From Phototrophicales bacterium (GTDB taxonomy: Bacteria; Chloroflexota; Anaerolineae; Aggregatilineales; Phototrophicaceae): 8,245 bases of DNA. Below, one piece after another: positions 6,730 to 8,245 of this stretch. How positions within the stretch are numbered: position 1 is the stretch's first letter; every line of letters starts with the position of its first letter. The stretch spans positions 1 through 8,245 of the forward strand of contig PGTJ01000098.1 in assembly GCA_002794515.1 (NCBI GenBank). Reading direction: 5' to 3'. Below the pieces are notes generated by a model. That model had not been told where the DNA came from, searched no databases, and worked only from the letters and a program-made list of their open reading frames with translations. Made by a program: the position numbers and the translations under genes.

Positions 6730-7731
6730 ATGGATGCACCAATCACCATCAAAGCCTATTGTAATCAACTCGCCATTCAAAAAGGATTAGACCCTGGTGG
6801 TTATGCAGGTAGTTTTGATGATGCCATCCTCATCGAAACGCCTCTGCCTTGGCGCAAGGACATGATGCGCCAAGCCAATCCATTGCCACAACAAGTCATC
6901 GATTTGCTGATGTTATGGTTGATGGATTATCAACAAGGAAAAGGTTATCCTCATCGCCCATTGGTGATTGCCCCAGATGAAGCCTATTCGGTGGCGGGCT
7001 TCCGTCGGGTGATACACTATACCCGTCCACAGATTGCTTTTGGGCAATATGATAAGATTGAATACCTTGTGCCAATCGCCGAAATGGGTGCGTTGATATG
7101 GGCATTGTATCAGGATCGTGATGCGTTAATGCAGTTTGAGTCGTATCGTCAACCGCAAGCCGATGCTGTGCGCGATATTTTGGTCTGTACACATGGCACA
7201 ATCGATGCAGCATGTGCCAAGTTTGGCTATCCACTCTATAACATGTTGCGCCGTCATTATGCAAATGAGCAGTTGCACGTGTGGCGTGTGAGCCATTTCG
7301 GTGGACATGTCTTTGCACCGACTTTAATCGATATGCCAACAGGACATTACTGGGCATATGTAGAAGATGCACAAGCCCACCAGATTATCACCCGTGCAGG
7401 CGATGTGTTAGCAATGCGCGGTCATTATCGGGGTTGGGCGGGGTTCGATAGTGGATTTTTGCAATCGGCAGAACGTCATTTGTGGCAACTGCACGGGTGG
7501 CGCTGGTTCGATTATGTCAAACAGGGCGAAATCCTTTCACAAGATCCCAACACACAGCAACCACAATGGGCAGAAGTTCGCATTTGTTATTTATCACCCT
7601 CTGGCGAAAGTGGTACATATGAAGGGCGGGTAGAGGTCAGACGTTATATAGAGACCATCACCACCACTGGTGATAGCCATACTTATCATTATCCACAATA
7701 TCATGTCATCCATTTGGAGCGCGTATCATGA
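6730..7731 (+). CDS. Sucrase/ferredoxin-like protein, bis-His [2Fe-2S] thioredoxin-like ferredoxin (Apd1 type)
   Basis: This 333-residue cytoplasmic protein (no signal peptide) belongs to the Suc_Fer-like family. The N-terminal block ILIETPLPWRKD (about 34-45) is family-typical. The C-terminal domain holds VCTHGTIDAACAKFG and RVSHFGGHVFAPTL. The ligand set C153-X8-C162 and H189-X3-H193 is the pattern used by the yeast proteins Apd1 and Aim32 for a [2Fe-2S] cluster held by two Cys and two His, so the cluster site looks intact. GWAGFDSGFLQSAERHLWQLHGWRWFDY (about 235-260) is also family-like. AGAGG (6716-6720) precedes the ATG by 9 bases, and the stop overlaps the next gene (ATGA). Encoded inside a siderophore-import operon, it could donate electrons for reductive release of iron from the imported complex. 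That role is inference; the family's substrates are mostly unknown. The name 'sucrase' is historical and does not imply sugar metabolism. Confidence 0.88.
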   Translation: MDAPITIKAYCNQLAIQKGLDPGGYAGSFDDAILIETPLPWRKDMMRQANPLPQQVIDLLMLWLMDYQQGKGYPHRPLVIAPDEAYSVAGFRRVIHYTRPQIAFGQYDKIEYLVPIAEMGALIWALYQDRDALMQFESYRQPQADAVRDILVCTHGTIDAACAKFGYPLYNMLRRHYANEQLHVWRVSHFGGHVFAPTLIDMPTGHYWAYVEDAQAHQIITRAGDVLAMRGHYRGWAGFDSGFLQSAERHLWQLHGWRWFDYVKQGEILSQDPNTQQPQWAEVRICYLSPSGESGTYEGRVEVRRYIETITTTGDSHTYHYPQYHVIHLERVS

Positions 7732-8245
7732 AAATGATGTTGATTATATCGATTATCATCACTGCCTTTAGCATTTCTGTATCGGCACAAACTGATGAAC
7801 CCGTTATATGTGATGAAGATTTCCGATTGGTGGTGCATGTGATGGGCGAAACGTGCGTCCCTAACCATCCTCAACGGATTGTACCACTCGATTTAACGGT
7901 CTTTGAGTTATTACTCTTGGCAGAGATGCCGCCTGTTGCTTTTTCAGACGTGATATTACACACCTATCAAAAAATGCACCCTGATCTCGAAGAAACCTTT
8001 GTACAGTTCAGGGGGCAATTTATTGATATTGGTTTGCCACCCAATATCGAAAAAATCTTGAACGTTGAGCCAGATTTAATTATCGGCTCTCATGATATGT
8101 TCACCGAAGCCTTATACCCTCACTTGTCCCAGATTGCTCCAACCGTGTTATATGAACCCTTGCGAGAAGATTGGCAAACACGTTTTATCATCGCAGGCGA
8201 AGCTCTTGGATTCAATCAATTGGTACAAGCACAACTGGAAACTTA
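7728..8245 (+). CDS. Additional FecB/FhuD-type siderophore binding protein, partial (runs off right edge)
   Basis: The first 172 codons are present with no stop. Residues 1-20 form a signal peptide (MKMMLIISIITAFSISVSA, cleavage before QTDE); as in the first operon gene, there is no lipobox. The mature protein opens with C28...FRLVVHVMGETC43VPNHPQRIVPLD, the same motif that starts both domains of the double binding protein, and continues with a PPNIEKILNVEPDLIIG block (E108 is the expected permease-contact Glu) and an SQIAPTVLYEP block. It is therefore a third homologous binding domain, clearly diverged from the other two. GGAG (7716-7719) lies 8 bases before the ATG, and the ATG overlaps the ferredoxin-like stop (ATGA). 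Whether it ends after one domain or is also a tandem protein cannot be seen. Confidence 0.9.
   Translation, partial: MKMMLIISIIITAFSISVSAQTDEPVICDEDFRLVVHVMGETCVPNHPQRIVPLDLTVFELLLLAEMPPVAFSDVILHTYQKMHPDLEETFVQFRGQFIDIGLPPNIEKILNVEPDLIIGSHDMFTEALYPHLSQIAPTVLYEPLREDWQTRFIIAGEALGFNQLVQAQLET

Noticed and set aside
6896..7372. Minus-strand open frame of 158 codons opposite the ferredoxin-like gene
   Set aside because: The plus strand carries conserved family motifs with an intact cluster site; the antisense product is His-rich with no recognisable domain.
1600..8245. Cobalamin (BtuFCD) rather than siderophore importer, suggested by the metE neighbour
   Set aside because: metE is cut off by its own terminator, no cobalamin riboswitch-like structure is seen in 1283-1599, and DUF2218 plus the ferredoxin-like gene point to iron. 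It cannot be fully excluded from sequence alone.
1..8245. tRNA, rRNA, CRISPR array, insertion sequence ends or HIP1 palindromes
   Set aside because: None was seen on reading both strands; apart from 1283-1599, nearly every base is in a recognised coding region.

Overview
The window holds two transcription units on the + strand. The first is the 3' part of metE (cobalamin-independent methionine synthase), which enters from the left edge and ends at a strong intrinsic terminator. After a roughly 315-base intergenic region there is a tightly packed operon of at least seven genes, which runs off the right edge. Its content is a ferric-siderophore (FecBCDE/FhuBCD-type) ABC importer with accessory proteins.

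Operon order: (1) a secreted binding protein made of two complete FecB/FhuD-type domains fused in tandem; (2) a small DUF2218 protein; (3 and 4) two FecCD-family permeases; (5) the ABC ATPase; (6) a sucrase/ferredoxin-like (Apd1-type thioredoxin-like ferredoxin) protein with an intact C-X8-C ... H-X3-H [2Fe-2S] ligand set; (7) the N-terminal half or so of another FecB-type binding protein, cut by the window edge. Neighbouring genes overlap by 1 to 8 bases or are 5 bases apart, so the block is almost certainly co-transcribed and translationally coupled.

Likely joint function: the binding domains capture ferric siderophores outside the cytoplasmic membrane, the permease pair plus ATPase import them, and the bis-histidine ferredoxin, perhaps with the DUF2218 protein, may take part in releasing iron by reduction in the cytoplasm. 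The first two steps follow from well-known families. The last is inference. No siderophore biosynthesis gene, TonB-dependent receptor, regulator, RNA gene, mobile element or CRISPR array is visible.

Organism: a bacterium with moderate G+C. The mixture of a DUF2218 protein, a Suc_Fer-like protein and binding proteins carrying the FRLxxxxMGExCVP signature fits Chloroflexota (Anaerolineae-like) best to my eye. Cyanobacteria are a second choice, although I saw no HIP1 palindromes (GCGATCGC). This placement is a judgement from protein style, not a computed result. The notable features are the number of binding domains (at least three for one permease pair), the tandem fusion, and the ferredoxin encoded within the import operon.
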